From Calothrix sp. MO_167.B12 (GTDB lineage: Bacteria > Cyanobacteriota > Cyanobacteriia > Cyanobacteriales > Nostocaceae): 45,195 bases of DNA. Location: assembly GCA_030066045.1 (NCBI GenBank), contig JASJCJ010000053.1, positions 1-45,195 on the forward strand, written 5' to 3'. Shown piece by piece: positions 1-8,860 of this stretch. Made by a program: the position numbers and the translations under genes. Numbering within the stretch: the stretch's first letter is position 1; every line of letters begins with the position of its first letter. The notes under the pieces were generated by a model. That model searched no databases and was not told the DNA's origin. It saw only the letters and a program-made list of their open reading frames with translations.

Positions 1-429
1 TAGTCACAAATATTGCACCCCTATTCACAAAAAGGATGGTTACTCGTATGCAGCGTAAACCTTGCCCCTCCTTTCCTCTCGCCGCTAATCGGAGTACCGA
101 TGTAGCGGGAGTCTCCAGGAGGGAAAACAGATGAATTTGCATTTTTCGATATGATTGAACAATGATTCTTCGCGCCTTTGCGTCTACCCTGCACCGAAGC
201 CCTAGCCTGCGGCAAGCCGCTGCGCGTCTACGGGTATCTCCTCCGGAGAGACTGCGTCAACGCCAGTTCCTTTATGCCGGGGAACCCGTCCACCGGACTG
301 GCTCACCGCACTACGTGCGTCTAATGCGCCAACTTAATTCATACATGGATTCAGCCACGTCTGAAAAAACTGCCAAAAACATAACCAATATTGGCACAAT
401 GGATAAGGTGCACACTTGGTATATAAACC
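1..429. other. Gene-free left end with palindromic repeats
   Basis: I see no gene here. Positions 82-109 form a strong hairpin (separate entry), and about 190-330 is GC-rich with short palindromes such as GCGGCAAGCCGC, typical of dispersed cyanobacterial repeats. An open frame through 162-491 exists only because it reads through these palindromes, and it overlaps the start of the next gene. The last 60 bp are AT-rich and presumably carry the promoter of the TPR gene. Confidence 0.6.
82..109. repeat. 28-bp hairpin repeat, copy 1
   Basis: The stem CCGCTAATCGG pairs with CCGATGTAGCGG with one bulged G and an AGTA loop. Flanking bases (CTC, GAG) extend the pairing. The same 28 bp occurs, identical and in the same orientation, at 45069-45096, where it heads a HEARO-like element. 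Here no HEARO-like sequence follows. Confidence 0.8.
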
Positions 430-951
430 GTGAGTTCAGAAAGTTTAGAAATCGCCAAAAACCGCTATCAACAAGGGAAAATTGCTTTTGAGAATGGGCA
501 TTATCGGCAAGCTGTAGAACAATTAGAAAAGGCTGGTGGTTTATTAGCTCCCCATACCAAGCTGGCTGGTGATGTACAAATTTGGTTAGTAACAGCCTAT
601 GATGCCGCAGGACGAAATGAAGATGCGATCGCTTTATGTGAGAAACTGAAAAGACATCCTCATTTTGAAATTAGTAAAGAAGCGAAGCGGGTACATTACA
701 TTCTTACAGCACCAAAGTTAAAACGTCCCCAGGAGTGGATGACAAAAATACCGGATTTTAGCAATATCGCGGATAATAAATCTCAAGCCAGTTTTGCTGT
801 GAGAACTCCTAAATCTGACCAGAAAAAATCTTTACCTCAACGGGAAATAGTAGACCTTAGTCTGGTCAATACCAAGGATAATAGGTTTATTTGGGTAGCT
901 GCGATCGCTATTATTCTCATTTTTGGCAGTTTAGTCTGGTTTAGCTTGTAA
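430..951 (+). CDS. TPR-repeat protein with C-terminal membrane anchor
   Basis: A 173-residue protein with a GTG start. Residues 1-105 are helical and TPR-like (for example the segment around GKIAFENGHYRQAVEQLEKA), which suggests a protein-protein interaction scaffold. A charged linker follows (about 105-147), then one hydrophobic segment (about 149-171) with only a few residues after it, so the TPR part should face the cytoplasm with a C-terminal anchor. No enzymatic motif is visible and the partner is unknown. It lies 111 bp upstream of the STAND/WD40 gene on the same strand, so the two may be co-transcribed, although the gap is filled by heptamer repeats. The start is not certain: GTG at 430 has no strong Shine-Dalgarno, but homology-like sequence begins there. 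Confidence 0.85.
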   Translation: MSSESLEIAKNRYQQGKIAFENGHYRQAVEQLEKAGGLLAPHTKLAGDVQIWLVTAYDAAGRNEDAIALCEKLKRHPHFEISKEAKRVHYILTAPKLKRPQEWMTKIPDFSNIADNKSQASFAVRTPKSDQKKSLPQREIVDLSLVNTKDNRFIWVAAIAIILIFGSLVWFSL

Positions 952-1013
952 ACCCTATACCCATATTCCCATAAATTAACAACTTCCAAACAACAAAATA
1001 TCCATAACCAACC

Positions 1014-1055
1014 ATCAACCGTCAACTGTCAACTGTCAACTGTCAACCGTCAACC
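1014..1055. repeat. Heptamer tandem repeat (GTCAACT) in the leader of the STAND gene
   Basis: Five to six copies of a 7-bp unit (GTCAACT or GTCAACC) end 7 bp before the ATG at 1063. They occupy the place where a ribosome binding site would sit, so the gene has no recognisable Shine-Dalgarno. The same heptamer recurs at 6541-6570 and, reversed, at about 15512-15540. Confidence 0.9.
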
Positions 1056-1062
1056 ACAAAAA

Positions 1063-4000
1063 ATGCCAACGCCAAAGCAAAGACGTAAACGCGGTGTAAT
1101 TCTGACTCAAATAGGGTTAAAAAAGCTGCAACAGGCTAGACATGAAGCAGAAATGTTGGATAATGATGGAGCTAGGTTTACCCTGGAAGAATTAAGCGAT
1201 CGCACTCAGTTAGCACCTTTTACTGTGTCTAAGGTTTTGGCTTGTGAGGATGGGGTTGATAAACAAACCCTGGCATATTTTTTCCGAGCCTTCGGGTTAG
1301 ATTTAACTACTAATGATTATAAAAGACCTGGGAGTGACGAGCAGGAGGAACCAAGGGAGCAAGGAGACAAATTTTTTCCCATCACCCCATCACCCCATCA
1401 CCCCATCACCCCATCACCCCATCACCCCATCACTCCCTCACTCCTTCCCTCCTTCACTCCTTCACTCCTCCCCTCCTCCCCTCATCCCCTCACCGACTGG
1501 GGTGAGGCGGTTGATGTGACAATTTTTTTTGGACGTAGGGAAGAACTTGCAAAGTTAGGGAGTTGGATAGTTGAGGATAATTGTCGAATTGTCACAGTAT
1601 TGGGCATGGGAGGAATTGGCAAAACTTCCCTATCTGTGAAATTAGCACAGCAAATTCAAAATCAGTTTGAGTTTGTAGTTTGGCGCAGTCTCCGCAATAA
1701 CCCCACTCTCACAGAATTACTCACCAATTTGTTATACTTTTTTGCCAATGGTCAACCCCTCAACTTATCTGACAATATAGGGGATAGTATTTCCCAACTT
1801 ATTGCCCATTTGCGATCGCATCGTTGTTTAATCATACTAGATAATGCGGAATCCATTTTAGCTACTGGGGAGCAATCGGGACATTACCAAGCTGGTTACG
1901 AAGATTACGGGCAGTTCTGGCAGCAATTAGGGGAAACTACTCATCAAAGTTCTGTAGTCATAACCAGTCGGGAAAAACCTCCGGAAATTGCAGCTATGGA
2001 GGGCGAAACCTTACCAGTACGCTCATTACAACTATCTGGATTAAATGCGATCGCAGCCTTAGAATTAATTCAAACTAAAAGCTTTGCTAGCAATGATCAT
2101 ACAGCTTGGCAACAGTTAATTCAACACTACGGTGGTAATCCCCTCGCCATCAAAATTGTCACCACAACTATTAAAGAATTGTTTGCTGGGGATATTCAAG
2201 AATTTCTCGCCCAAGGAACTAAAGTATTTGGTAGTATTTACGACTTAATCTCTCAACAATTTCATCGTTTATCTGCCCTAGAAAAAGACCTGATGTATTG
2301 GTTGGCAATTAACCGCGAAGCAATTTCCCTTACCAATTTACGGCATGATTTGGTATTACCCATATTTGCCATGAAACAATTGGAGGCTTTAGACTCCCTG
2401 GTTAGACGTAGTTTAATTGAAAAGCAATCCCTAACCAATTCTCCCATCCAATTCACCCTCCAACCAGTGGTGATGGAATATGTCACCGAGCAATTAATTG
2501 AGGGGGTATGTGAGGAAATAACTAATGGCAAGTTATCAGCTAATTCCATCTTCAACAACTATGCTCTGATGCAAGCAACAGCCAAAGATTACATCAGGGT
2601 TGCCCAAACAAAATTAATTATCCAACCTGTAATTGACCAACTACTGGTAAACTTACGCACCAAACCAGCCATTCAAACCCAATTACAAGAAATTCTATAT
2701 CAACTACAACATCGAAACACTCCTCCTGCCCCAGAACCAGGATATACTGCTGGCAATATTATCAACCTCCTATGCCAACTCAAAACCGACTTCAGGGGTT
2801 ATGATTTCTCCCATTTAACTATTTGGCAAGCATATCTGCAAAATACCCCATTGAGAGAAGTTAACTTTGCCTACGCAGATTTATCCAAATCTGTATTTGC
2901 GAAAACCTTTGCCATTGCCATGTCTGCGGCATTCTCTCCCAATGGTAAAATATTAGTTACGGGTCACTCAGACGGTAAAATTAATACTTGGGATGTTGCC
3001 ACAGGTCAACTGTTAATTAGCCATCAAGAACACCCAACATCTGTGTGGTGTCTTGCTTTTAGCCTCACTGGTAACATCCTTGCTAGTTGCTCCCAAGATG
3101 AAACAATTAAATTATGGGATACAGCTACGGGTCAGTGTCTCAATATTTTACACGGCCACAGAGGTAGCGTTTACTCTTGTGTATTTACCCCTGACGAACA
3201 AAGATTAATTAGTAGTGGTGCAGACTGTACCATTAGAGTTTGGGATTTAAATTTGGGAAAATGTACCCAAATATTCACCGAACATAGTAAGGGAATTTGG
3301 TCTGTAGCTCTGTCTCCCAATTTACCGAATATTCTTGCCAGTGGTAGCGATGACGCAACTATCAGGATATGGGATTTAGCCACTGGTGATTGCCTAGAAA
3401 CATTTTCGCAACATAGTGGATGGGTAAAAGGAGTTACATTCAATTCCGAAGGATTACTAGCAAGTTGTAGTCTCGACGGAACAGTGAGACTGTGGGAGCT
3501 ACAGCAAAGGAAATGTGTAGGTGTATTAGAAAATCAAGGAGGAGGCATATTAGCGATCGCATTTTTACATGATGATAATCTTGCTAGTTGCCATGTTGAT
3601 GGTACTATTAACATCTGGGATATTACCAGTGGCAAATGTATTAAAACATGGCAAGGACATACTAATTCCGTACAAGCGATCGCATCTCATCCCCAAGGAC
3701 ATATACTTGCCAGTAGTAGTGATGATTTTTCAATTAAATTATGGGATGTCCGTAGCAGCGAGTGTATCAGAACCTTAAAAGCACGGTTAAATTGGATTGG
3801 TTCCGTCTCCATCAATAATTCCGGCATTATCGCTAGTGGTAGCGCAGACAAAATAGTCAGACTCTGGAATTTAGATACATCCCATGTCACATCTCTCAGT
3901 GGGCATACTGACTATATATTTGCTGTAGCATTTAGTCCTGATGGTTTGAAATTAGTCAGTGGTAGTGCTGATAAAACCCTTCGTGTTTGGGATGTGAACA

Positions 4001-4770
4001 GTGGTGAATGTATCAAAATTATCCCAGCGCACCAGGGAATGGTAACAGGTTTAGCATTTAGCCCAGATGGTAGCCTATTAGCCAGTAGCAGCTATGACCG
4101 GACTGTGAAATTATGGGATGTAGCAACATATCAACCCATAGCCACCATCCCCGAACACTTTGCCATGTCAGTTGCATTTAGTCCTGATGGTAACAAGCTA
4201 GCTGTGGGCAGTTTTGACGACACCGTGAGAATTTGGGATGTTGCTACCCAGCAATGCCATCTTTCCCTCAAAGGACACAGTATTTTAGCTTGGCGAGTTA
4301 CTTTTAGCCCAGATGGTAATATTTTAGCAACAGGTAGTAGTAGCGATCGCACCATTCGTCTTTGGGATCTGAATAATGGTGAGTGTATGCATATACTCCC
4401 AGCCCATGAAGATTGGATTTTAGGCATTACTTTTAGTCCAGATGGTAGTATCCTTGCCAGTTGTAGCAGCGACGGCACCATTAAACTTTGGGATGTGATG
4501 CAAGGCTGTTGTATTGCAACCTTGGAACAAAATAATACTTGGGTTTTATCCCTCGCCTTTAATAGCCAAGGTAACATCCTAGTCAGTGGTGATGGCAATG
4601 CTGCAATTAAAGTTTGGGATATACAAACCAAAGAATGTATTCAAACTTTAAGAGCAGAGTGGCTTTACGAAAAAATGAATATTTCTGGAGTAACTGGATT
4701 AACAGAGGCTCAAAAATCAACCCTGTTAGCCTTGGGAGCAGATATAGCGCTACGCGCAAGTAATAAGTAA
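1063..4770 (+). CDS. STAND signalling NTPase: HTH - NB-ARC - 14 WD40 repeats
   Basis: A 1235-residue protein. Residues about 20-90 form an HTH-like N-terminal domain ([17 protein letters not shown]). Residues about 100-145 are a low-complexity Pro/His/Ser/Thr linker encoded by an octamer repeat. The NB-ARC NTPase has a P-loop GMGGIGKTS near residue 181, a Walker B (LIILDN) near 257 and a GNPLA motif near 357. A pentapeptide-like patch sits near 580-615, then 14 WD40 repeats fill 620-1205, each ending in a WD dipeptide or a variant of it. STAND proteins are ATP-dependent switches in which the WD40 propellers sense and NTPase-driven oligomerisation signals; many act in stress responses or phage defence. 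What this one senses is unknown. The stop codon lies inside a TAATAAG heptamer array, so the C-terminal SNK is repeat-derived. Confidence 0.95.
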   Translation: MPTPKQRRKRGVILTQIGLKKLQQARHEAEMLDNDGARFTLEELSDRTQLAPFTVSKVLACEDGVDKQTLAYFFRAFGLDLTTNDYKRPGSDEQEEPREQGDKFFPITPSPHHPITPSPHHPITPSLLPSFTPSLLPSSPHPLTDWGEAVDVTIFFGRREELAKLGSWIVEDNCRIVTVLGMGGIGKTSLSVKLAQQIQNQFEFVVWRSLRNNPTLTELLTNLLYFFANGQPLNLSDNIGDSISQLIAHLRSHRCLIILDNAESILATGEQSGHYQAGYEDYGQFWQQLGETTHQSSVVITSREKPPEIAAMEGETLPVRSLQLSGLNAIAALELIQTKSFASNDHTAWQQLIQHYGGNPLAIKIVTTTIKELFAGDIQEFLAQGTKVFGSIYDLISQQFHRLSALEKDLMYWLAINREAISLTNLRHDLVLPIFAMKQLEALDSLVRRSLIEKQSLTNSPIQFTLQPVVMEYVTEQLIEGVCEEITNGKLSANSIFNNYALMQATAKDYIRVAQTKLIIQPVIDQLLVNLRTKPAIQTQLQEILYQLQHRNTPPAPEPGYTAGNIINLLCQLKTDFRGYDFSHLTIWQAYLQNTPLREVNFAYADLSKSVFAKTFAIAMSAAFSPNGKILVTGHSDGKINTWDVATGQLLISHQEHPTSVWCLAFSLTGNILASCSQDETIKLWDTATGQCLNILHGHRGSVYSCVFTPDEQRLISSGADCTIRVWDLNLGKCTQIFTEHSKGIWSVALSPNLPNILASGSDDATIRIWDLATGDCLETFSQHSGWVKGVTFNSEGLLASCSLDGTVRLWELQQRKCVGVLENQGGGILAIAFLHDDNLASCHVDGTINIWDITSGKCIKTWQGHTNSVQAIASHPQGHILASSSDDFSIKLWDVRSSECIRTLKARLNWIGSVSINNSGIIASGSADKIVRLWNLDTSHVTSLSGHTDYIFAVAFSPDGLKLVSGSADKTLRVWDVNSGECIKIIPAHQGMVTGLAFSPDGSLLASSSYDRTVKLWDVATYQPIATIPEHFAMSVAFSPDGNKLAVGSFDDTVRIWDVATQQCHLSLKGHSILAWRVTFSPDGNILATGSSSDRTIRLWDLNNGECMHILPAHEDWILGITFSPDGSILASCSSDGTIKLWDVMQGCCIATLEQNNTWVLSLAFNSQGNILVSGDGNAAIKVWDIQTKECIQTLRAEWLYEKMNISGVTGLTEAQKSTLLALGADIALRASNK
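1381..1436. repeat. In-gene octamer microsatellite (ATCACCCC)
   Basis: Six perfect copies of ATCACCCC and one variant (ATCACTCC) lie in the linker of the STAND gene, continuing into degenerate CTCACTCC-type units to about 1490. Eight is not a multiple of three, so gain or loss of one unit shifts the frame, while a change of three units stays in frame (eight residues). Confidence 0.95.
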
Positions 4771-4788
4771 TAAGTAATAAGTAATAAG
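4761..4788. repeat. TAATAAG heptamer array over the STAND stop codon
   Basis: Four perfect TAATAAG units. The TAA at 4768-4770 that ends the STAND gene is inside the array. The same heptamer is found at 6124-6149. Confidence 0.9.
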
Positions 4789-4836
4789 TGCGATAAGCCC
4801 GAAGGGCATAGCCGGAGGCATCGCATTTTCTCGTAG

Positions 4837-4863
4837 GTTGGGTGAAACGGAGTGTAACCCAAC
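4837..4863. repeat. Dispersed hairpin (GTTGGGT...ACCCAAC)
   Basis: A 7-bp perfect inverted repeat with a 13-bp loop. It is a common cyanobacterial intergenic hairpin and may also act as a terminator-like structure for the STAND gene. Confidence 0.6.
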
Positions 4864-4967
4864 TAACATAAAAGTTTTAGGCTACATGATCGCATCTGGT
4901 ACTTGTTTCTATTTGCAAAAGCGATCGCTTGTTAATTTATGACTTTTTCACTATACCACTAATAAGA

Positions 4968-5065
4968 TTACAGCAGTTTTCATCTATTTGAACCACATCT
5001 TCATGTAGGGGTTTAGCAGTGCTAAACCCCTACGGTATGGTCTATTTACCTGAAAATCGCTGTAA
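4968..5065 (+). repeat. 98-bp MITE-like palindromic element, copy 1
   Basis: The outer ends (TTACAGCAGTTTTC and GAAAATCGCTGTAA) form imperfect terminal inverted repeats, and the centre is the perfect hairpin AGGGGTTTAGCA/TGCTAAACCCCT. A nearly identical copy lies in inverted orientation at 6029-6126. It is too short to encode a transposase, so it would move in trans if at all. Confidence 0.85.
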
Positions 5066-5072
5066 AGTAAAA

Positions 5073-5203
5073 TATAGCGGTTTTCGGTTGAGTAGAGTAC
5101 AAATTTTACATCACCCTGTCCGACCGATTCCCCTCTCCTTAATAAGGAGAGGAGAAGGGGTGAGGTAAGCGAATATATTGCACCCAAGTGAAAACCGCTA
5201 TAA
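5073..5203. repeat. Second MITE-like palindromic element
   Basis: Ends TATAGCGGTTTTC and GAAAACCGCTATA are 13-bp perfect inverted repeats about 105 bp apart. An internal CTCTCCTTAATAAGGAGAG hairpin lies near 5133-5151. It begins 7 bp after the 98-bp element. Confidence 0.8.
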
Positions 5204-5455
5204 TACACTTGCTATGAGTGCGATCGCTATCGAATTTACGTTAAATTACTTAATTAACAATGATTCAACAAAGATAACAAAAAACCACCGTATTTACACG
5301 GTTTGAATGCCAACTTTGTTTAGTTGAATTAACTTTCTCAAATTAAATAAAACTATTGTTTATAATTAGATTTATGACTATTGTTTTTTGAAACAAATTG
5401 CGATTTTTAGCTAACATTAATTTTTCAAATATATTAAATTTTGAGATATTTCAAT

Positions 5456-5839
5456 ATGAAACACTCACTTATGGTCTTACTGCTTGCAATTGGTACAGTC
5501 AGTATACATAGAAGTGCCCATGCTAACCAGGATAATGTGACTCCTTTCATAGATGAACGCAATTCAGCTAATGTGTTGATAACAGAACCAGTAACCATTA
5601 CAAACCAGTGGAATAATATCCAGACTAATAATATTCAAAAAACGACTAACTCAATTTTGAGTATAAGAGATAGCAAATGCAAACAAATTAACCCCATTGA
5701 ATTAATCGAGAATCCGGCTACATTTTTTAGGGAATGTCCTCAACCGAATCAGCAAAATCTTCCCTACACCCAGCCAGTTGAATATTTAAAAGTTCCTAAG
5801 TTAGATGGGGGTATTAAAGTACCAGTGAGCAACTTTTGA
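5456..5839 (+). CDS. Small secreted protein of unknown function
   Basis: A 127-residue protein. The ATG at 5456 opens a classical signal peptide (MKHS, hydrophobic LMVLLLAIGTVSI, cleavage likely after AHA at about residue 23); a TTG at 5441 would add five residues and is less likely. The mature part is polar and Asn/Gln-rich with two Cys (CKQINPIELIENPATFFREC), so a single disulfide in the periplasm is plausible. I recognise no family. It stands alone, with long AT-rich DNA upstream and a MITE-like element on each side, which makes it look like a unit carried between repeats. Confidence 0.65.
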   Translation: MKHSLMVLLLAIGTVSIHRSAHANQDNVTPFIDERNSANVLITEPVTITNQWNNIQTNNIQKTTNSILSIRDSKCKQINPIELIENPATFFRECPQPNQQNLPYTQPVEYLKVPKLDGGIKVPVSNF

Positions 5840-5962
5840 TATATCAGCTCAATGCATACAGATCCCCGACTTCTGCAAAAAGCGGGGATCTAGACAGGTC
5901 ATATCATGTGCAGGTGAAGACTTATCACGCCCGGGAGCATCCCAATTTTTCAAAAATATTAT

Positions 5963-6018
5963 GTAGTGGGAGCATCTTGCTCCCTGGATATCTGATGCAG
6001 GCAAGACACCCATACTAC
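5963..6018. repeat. Dispersed GTAGTGGGAGC palindrome, copy 1
   Basis: Begins GTAGTGGGAGCATCTTGCTCCC and ends with ACTAC. The same architecture (GTAGTGGGAGCGTCTCGCTCCC to GCCCGCACTAC) is found at 15756-15811. Intergenic, with no coding content. Confidence 0.7.
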
Positions 6019-6028
6019 AATCTTTGAA

Positions 6029-6126
6029 TTACAGCGATTTTCAGGTAAATAGACCACACCGTAGGGGTTTAGCATTGCTAAACCCCTACATGAAGATGTG
6101 GTTCAAATAGATGAAAACTGCTGTAA
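6029..6126 (-). repeat. 98-bp MITE-like palindromic element, copy 2
   Basis: Reverse complement of the element at 4968-5065 with only a few differences (for example CATTG for CACTG in the central hairpin). With copy 1 it brackets the small secreted protein gene as an inverted pair about 960 bp apart. Confidence 0.85.
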
Positions 6127-6149
6127 GTAATAAGTAATAAGTAATAAGT
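6124..6149. repeat. TAATAAG heptamer array
   Basis: Three and a half copies of TAATAAG abut the 98-bp element, as another array does after the STAND gene. Confidence 0.85.
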
Positions 6150-6150
6150 A

Positions 6151-6189
6151 TGTTTTTGTGACCGGGATTCAAACCCCGTCCCAAAAACA
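6151..6189. repeat. Two-part stem-loop resembling a tRNA T-arm
   Basis: Outer stem TGTTTTTG/CAAAAACA encloses a minus-strand GGG-TTTGAAT-CCC hairpin that looks like a T-arm. No D-arm, anticodon arm or separated acceptor stem exists, so this is not a tRNA gene. Function unknown. Confidence 0.5.
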
Positions 6190-6367
6190 TTCTGCCTCAA
6201 AAGACAGGGCACCAGACCCCAATATTTCGGTAAATAATATTTGGGATGCTCCCTCACGCCCTAGTCTCCCACGGAAAAATCCCACAACCAAGGATCTGAA
6301 AATGCTTTGTGACTAACTCCTCAAGGGCGCACGCAATGCGCCCCTACAAACTCCGCACTTCTTAACT

Positions 6368-6740
6368 ATTTTCAAGCTGGTCTGCCATGAACGTTTGTAC
6401 ACAGCCAATCATGAAAATACCTCTTACCTGTTGCCTGTTGCCTGTTGCCTGTTGCCTGTTGCCTATTTTCAAGCTAGTCCCTCACAGGAAAATATCACAA
6501 CCAAGCATGAAAATATCTCGAGTGCGGCTCCCACACCTAAACTGTCAACTGTCAACTGTCAACTGTCAACTAACAACTAACAACTATTTTCAAGCTAGCC
6601 CCTTATGAACGTTTGTACACAACCTGCCCATGAAAATAATCCCTTCACTCTGGGCGGGGAAACCCCGCCCCTACTCCTACTCTACGAGAAGCCATTTCGT
6701 GTCTACACTCCCTCACTCCTTCACTCCCTATTTCAAGCTA
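6368..6740 (+). repeat. Interspersed ~50-bp repeat array, forward
   Basis: Units at 6368-6418, 6465-6514 and 6586-6637 start with ATTTTCAAGCTRG and end with CATGAAAAT. A truncated fourth (from 6730) abuts the nadK stop. Spacers are not unique sequence: one is a TTGCCTG array, one is GTGCGGCTC plus GTCAACT heptamers, and one contains the GGGCGGGGAAACCCCGCCC palindrome. The same units with two of the same spacers recur reversed at 15477-15725. A further degenerate unit may lie near 6270-6320. No cas genes are nearby. Confidence 0.75.
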
Positions 6741-6748
6741 GACGGGAT

Positions 6749-7672
6749 TTAACTACCATTATTGTTACTGCTATAACGCACCCTAGTTCCAGCCCACAAT
6801 AACTTTTCTCGCAGAGTTTGATAGTAGGAGTTGTTTTCCCGTAAGACAATAAACTTAGCTCGACAATCCGCCATTCTAATATCAACTCGATGTCCGGGCC
6901 AGATTGAAGTTGCCAACACCCCATCCATCCACAGCTTAGTACTCAAATCATAATCTCCCAGAGGCCAAATACTTACCACCGCACCAGGAGGTAGGATTAA
7001 AGGACGGCTAGAAAGGCTCATAGGACAAATGGGAGTGATGGTAATGGCTTCCATGCCATCATGCATAATCGGGCCACAAGCAGAAACAGTGTAACCAGTA
7101 GAACCCGTGGGTGTAGAAACAATTAAACCATCCCCCACATACTGATCCACCACTTCACCATCTATTTCCATTTCTAGAATAGAAGTAATCATGCGGTCAG
7201 CGGAAGCTGGTTTGACACACATTTCATTCAAACCCAAATATCGCTCAGTCACTGGCTCCAAATTAGAACCTTGACCCTCAAATACTGCCGCTTGTATCAT
7301 CATTCGTCGCTGGATGGCATAGCGATCCTCAAACAATCGATCCCAAACTTTCTCTGTGTCTTTAAATTCTTCCACAGATTCCGTTAGAAATCCCAAATGA
7401 CCACCTACATTTACTCCCAAAATGGGAACCCCTGCAGGGGCTAAATGCCTAGCACTGGTTAAAACAGTGCCATCACCACCAAGAACCAAAGCCAAGTCAA
7501 TCGGTTGTCCTGCGGAAGCCAAAAATACCGGATAAGGATTATCTTTTGGTCCACTAGGACCCATTAATACTTGGCATTGGCGACTTTCTAATTGTTTGGC
7601 ACACATTTCGGCCCAGCGCTTGCTCTGGGAATCTGTTGCCTTGTAAGCAATAATTACCTGCTTTAGCTCCAC
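6749..7672 (-). CDS. nadK: NAD kinase
   Basis: A 307-residue ATP-NAD kinase that phosphorylates NAD(+) to NADP(+) in the cytoplasm. Diagnostic motifs: GGDGTVL (about residues 65-71) and TPTGSTGY (about 180). I chose the GTG at 7672 because it gives the N-terminus MELKQVIIAYKA and lies 4 bp after the ndhE stop. An upstream ATG at 7756 would run 28 codons into ndhE out of frame and is rejected. It is the last gene of the ndhA-I-G-E run, so NADP supply is probably co-transcribed with the NDH-1 membrane arm. The stop codon directly abuts the repeat array that ends near 6740. Confidence 0.97.
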   Translation of the reverse strand: MELKQVIIAYKATDSQSKRWAEMCAKQLESRQCQVLMGPSGPKDNPYPVFLASAGQPIDLALVLGGDGTVLTSARHLAPAGVPILGVNVGGHLGFLTESVEEFKDTEKVWDRLFEDRYAIQRRMMIQAAVFEGQGSNLEPVTERYLGLNEMCVKPASADRMITSILEMEIDGEVVDQYVGDGLIVSTPTGSTGYTVSACGPIMHDGMEAITITPICPMSLSSRPLILPPGAVVSIWPLGDYDLSTKLWMDGVLATSIWPGHRVDIRMADCRAKFIVLRENNSYYQTLREKLLWAGTRVRYSSNNNGS

Positions 7673-7676
7673 AATA

Positions 7677-7982
7677 TTACCACTTGAGGAGATTGAACTG
7701 CTCCATATCAACGGTATCGCGATTGCGATAAATTGCCAGTATAATCGCCAACCCAACGGCTGCTTCAGCTGCTGCTACGGCGATAACAAACACAGTAAAT
7801 ACCTGACCTTTAATTGCTGTAGGGTCTAGGTAGTTGGAAAATGCCATTAAATTTAAGTTCACAGCATTTAGCAGCAACTCGATAGACATTAACACTCGCA
7901 CTGCGTTGCGGCTGGTAATCAATCCATAGATACCAATACAGAATAAAGCAGCCGCTAATAATAAAAAGTATTCAAGTTGCAT
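7677..7982 (-). CDS. ndhE: NDH-1 subunit NdhE (NuoK-like)
   Basis: A 101-residue, three-helix membrane protein of the thylakoid NAD(P)H:plastoquinone oxidoreductase-like complex. It starts [14 protein letters not shown] and keeps the [12 protein letters not shown] stretch with the membrane glutamate used in the proton path, plus [14 protein letters not shown]. Length is normal for the family. It follows ndhG by 197 bp, longer than the other gaps in the operon, and that gap holds a GCTATAGC-type small palindrome. nadK starts 4 bp after its stop. Confidence 0.97.
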   Translation of the reverse strand: MQLEYFLLLAAALFCIGIYGLITSRNAVRVLMSIELLLNAVNLNLMAFSNYLDPTAIKGQVFTVFVIAVAAAEAAVGLAIILAIYRNRDTVDMEQFNLLKW

Positions 7983-8179
7983 AAATTGTTATCTTCCTAG
8001 AAAAATTTTTGGCAGGTTGGTAATTAATAGCAATCAGAACTGATTAACATAACTCAGAATTATTGCTATAGCAGGAGGCAGGAACCAGTCAGAAAACCCT
8101 GGCTGTTACCGTAGTGCTATATTTCCTAGAGTTTATAGTTCATGATTACTATTTACTACTAACCATTTACCATTTACCA

Positions 8180-8785
8180 CTACTCTCCTTCGTTTCCTGC
8201 TGAAACTAAATCCCGGGGACGCTCTGGTAATTGCAAAACGCTGGATGGAGATTCAACAGAGACTTCGGTATCTGGGATATACTCCCGACGAGCGAGAATA
8301 ATTGCCCCCACCATCGCCATTAACAACAAAACAGAAGCTAATTCAAAGGGCAGCAAAAAGTCACTGAAAAAATGCTCGCCAATTAGCATAATAGAATTCT
8401 CTGCGGGGGTAGCAGAAGAATAAGACCAGGGAGTTGCCAGTATCATAATACTTAGCAGAGCAAATAATCCCGCACTCACCAATGCCGTTAAAATTTTGCG
8501 TATCCAAGTTGATGGTAAAGGTTTGAAATCTTGGCGTTTGTTCACCAACATAATGGCAAACAAAATTAGAACATTAATCGCCCCTACATAAATTAATACC
8601 TGAGCCGCTGCCACAAAATCAGCATTCAGCAACAGGTACATTCCTGCCATGCTAATAAATACTCCCCCTAGCAAAAAAGCAGAATAGACGATACTGGAAC
8701 TCAACACTACCCCTAGTGCTGCTCCAATCATCATTACTGCCAAGATGGCAAACGAAACCGACTGTACTCCTTGTGCTAAATCCAC
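8180..8785 (-). CDS. ndhG: NDH-1 subunit NdhG (NuoJ-like)
   Basis: A 201-residue protein with five hydrophobic segments and the NuoJ-type stretch FVAAAQVLIYVGAINVLILF. It is part of the membrane arm of NDH-1, next to NdhE in the complex. The polar C-terminal tail (about 165-201) is typical of cyanobacterial NdhG. It lies between ndhI (75 bp upstream) and ndhE on the same strand, the conserved cyanobacterial order. Confidence 0.97.
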   Translation of the reverse strand: MDLAQGVQSVSFAILAVMMIGAALGVVLSSSIVYSAFLLGGVFISMAGMYLLLNADFVAAAQVLIYVGAINVLILFAIMLVNKRQDFKPLPSTWIRKILTALVSAGLFALLSIMILATPWSYSSATPAENSIMLIGEHFFSDFLLPFELASVLLLMAMVGAIILARREYIPDTEVSVESPSSVLQLPERPRDLVSAGNEGE

Positions 8786-8860
8786 TTTTTTAGTCCTTTG
8801 TCATTTGTCATTTGTCCTTTATTATTTGTGTTTTACCTAATAACCAAGGACTGTTCTCAT

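Larger units (their letters stand above)
4771..5455. other. Gene-free, repeat-filled gap
   Basis: It holds the end of the heptamer array, a hairpin at 4837-4863, two palindromic elements (4968-5065 and 5073-5203) and about 230 bp of AT-rich DNA before the small secreted protein gene. No gene is supported; an open frame on the minus strand (4984-5208) is made of the two palindromic elements. Confidence 0.7.

Noticed and set aside
162-491. Open frame of 109 codons at the left end
   Set aside because: It reads through dispersed palindromes and overlaps the start of the TPR gene; no family or binding site supports it.
1313-1519. Second open frame across the octamer array in the STAND gene
   Set aside because: An out-of-frame shadow kept open by the stop-free repeat. 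It matters only as evidence that slippage would not meet an immediate stop.
6151-6189. tRNA-like T-arm
   Set aside because: Only a T-loop-like hairpin with a flanking stem; no other tRNA arms.
6368-6740. CRISPR array
   Set aside because: Units are about 50 bp and diverged, spacers are microsatellites shared with another locus, and there are no cas genes or leader.
7673-7756. Upstream ATG start for nadK
   Set aside because: Adds 28 residues unlike NAD kinases and overlaps ndhE; the GTG at 7672 gives the family N-terminus.
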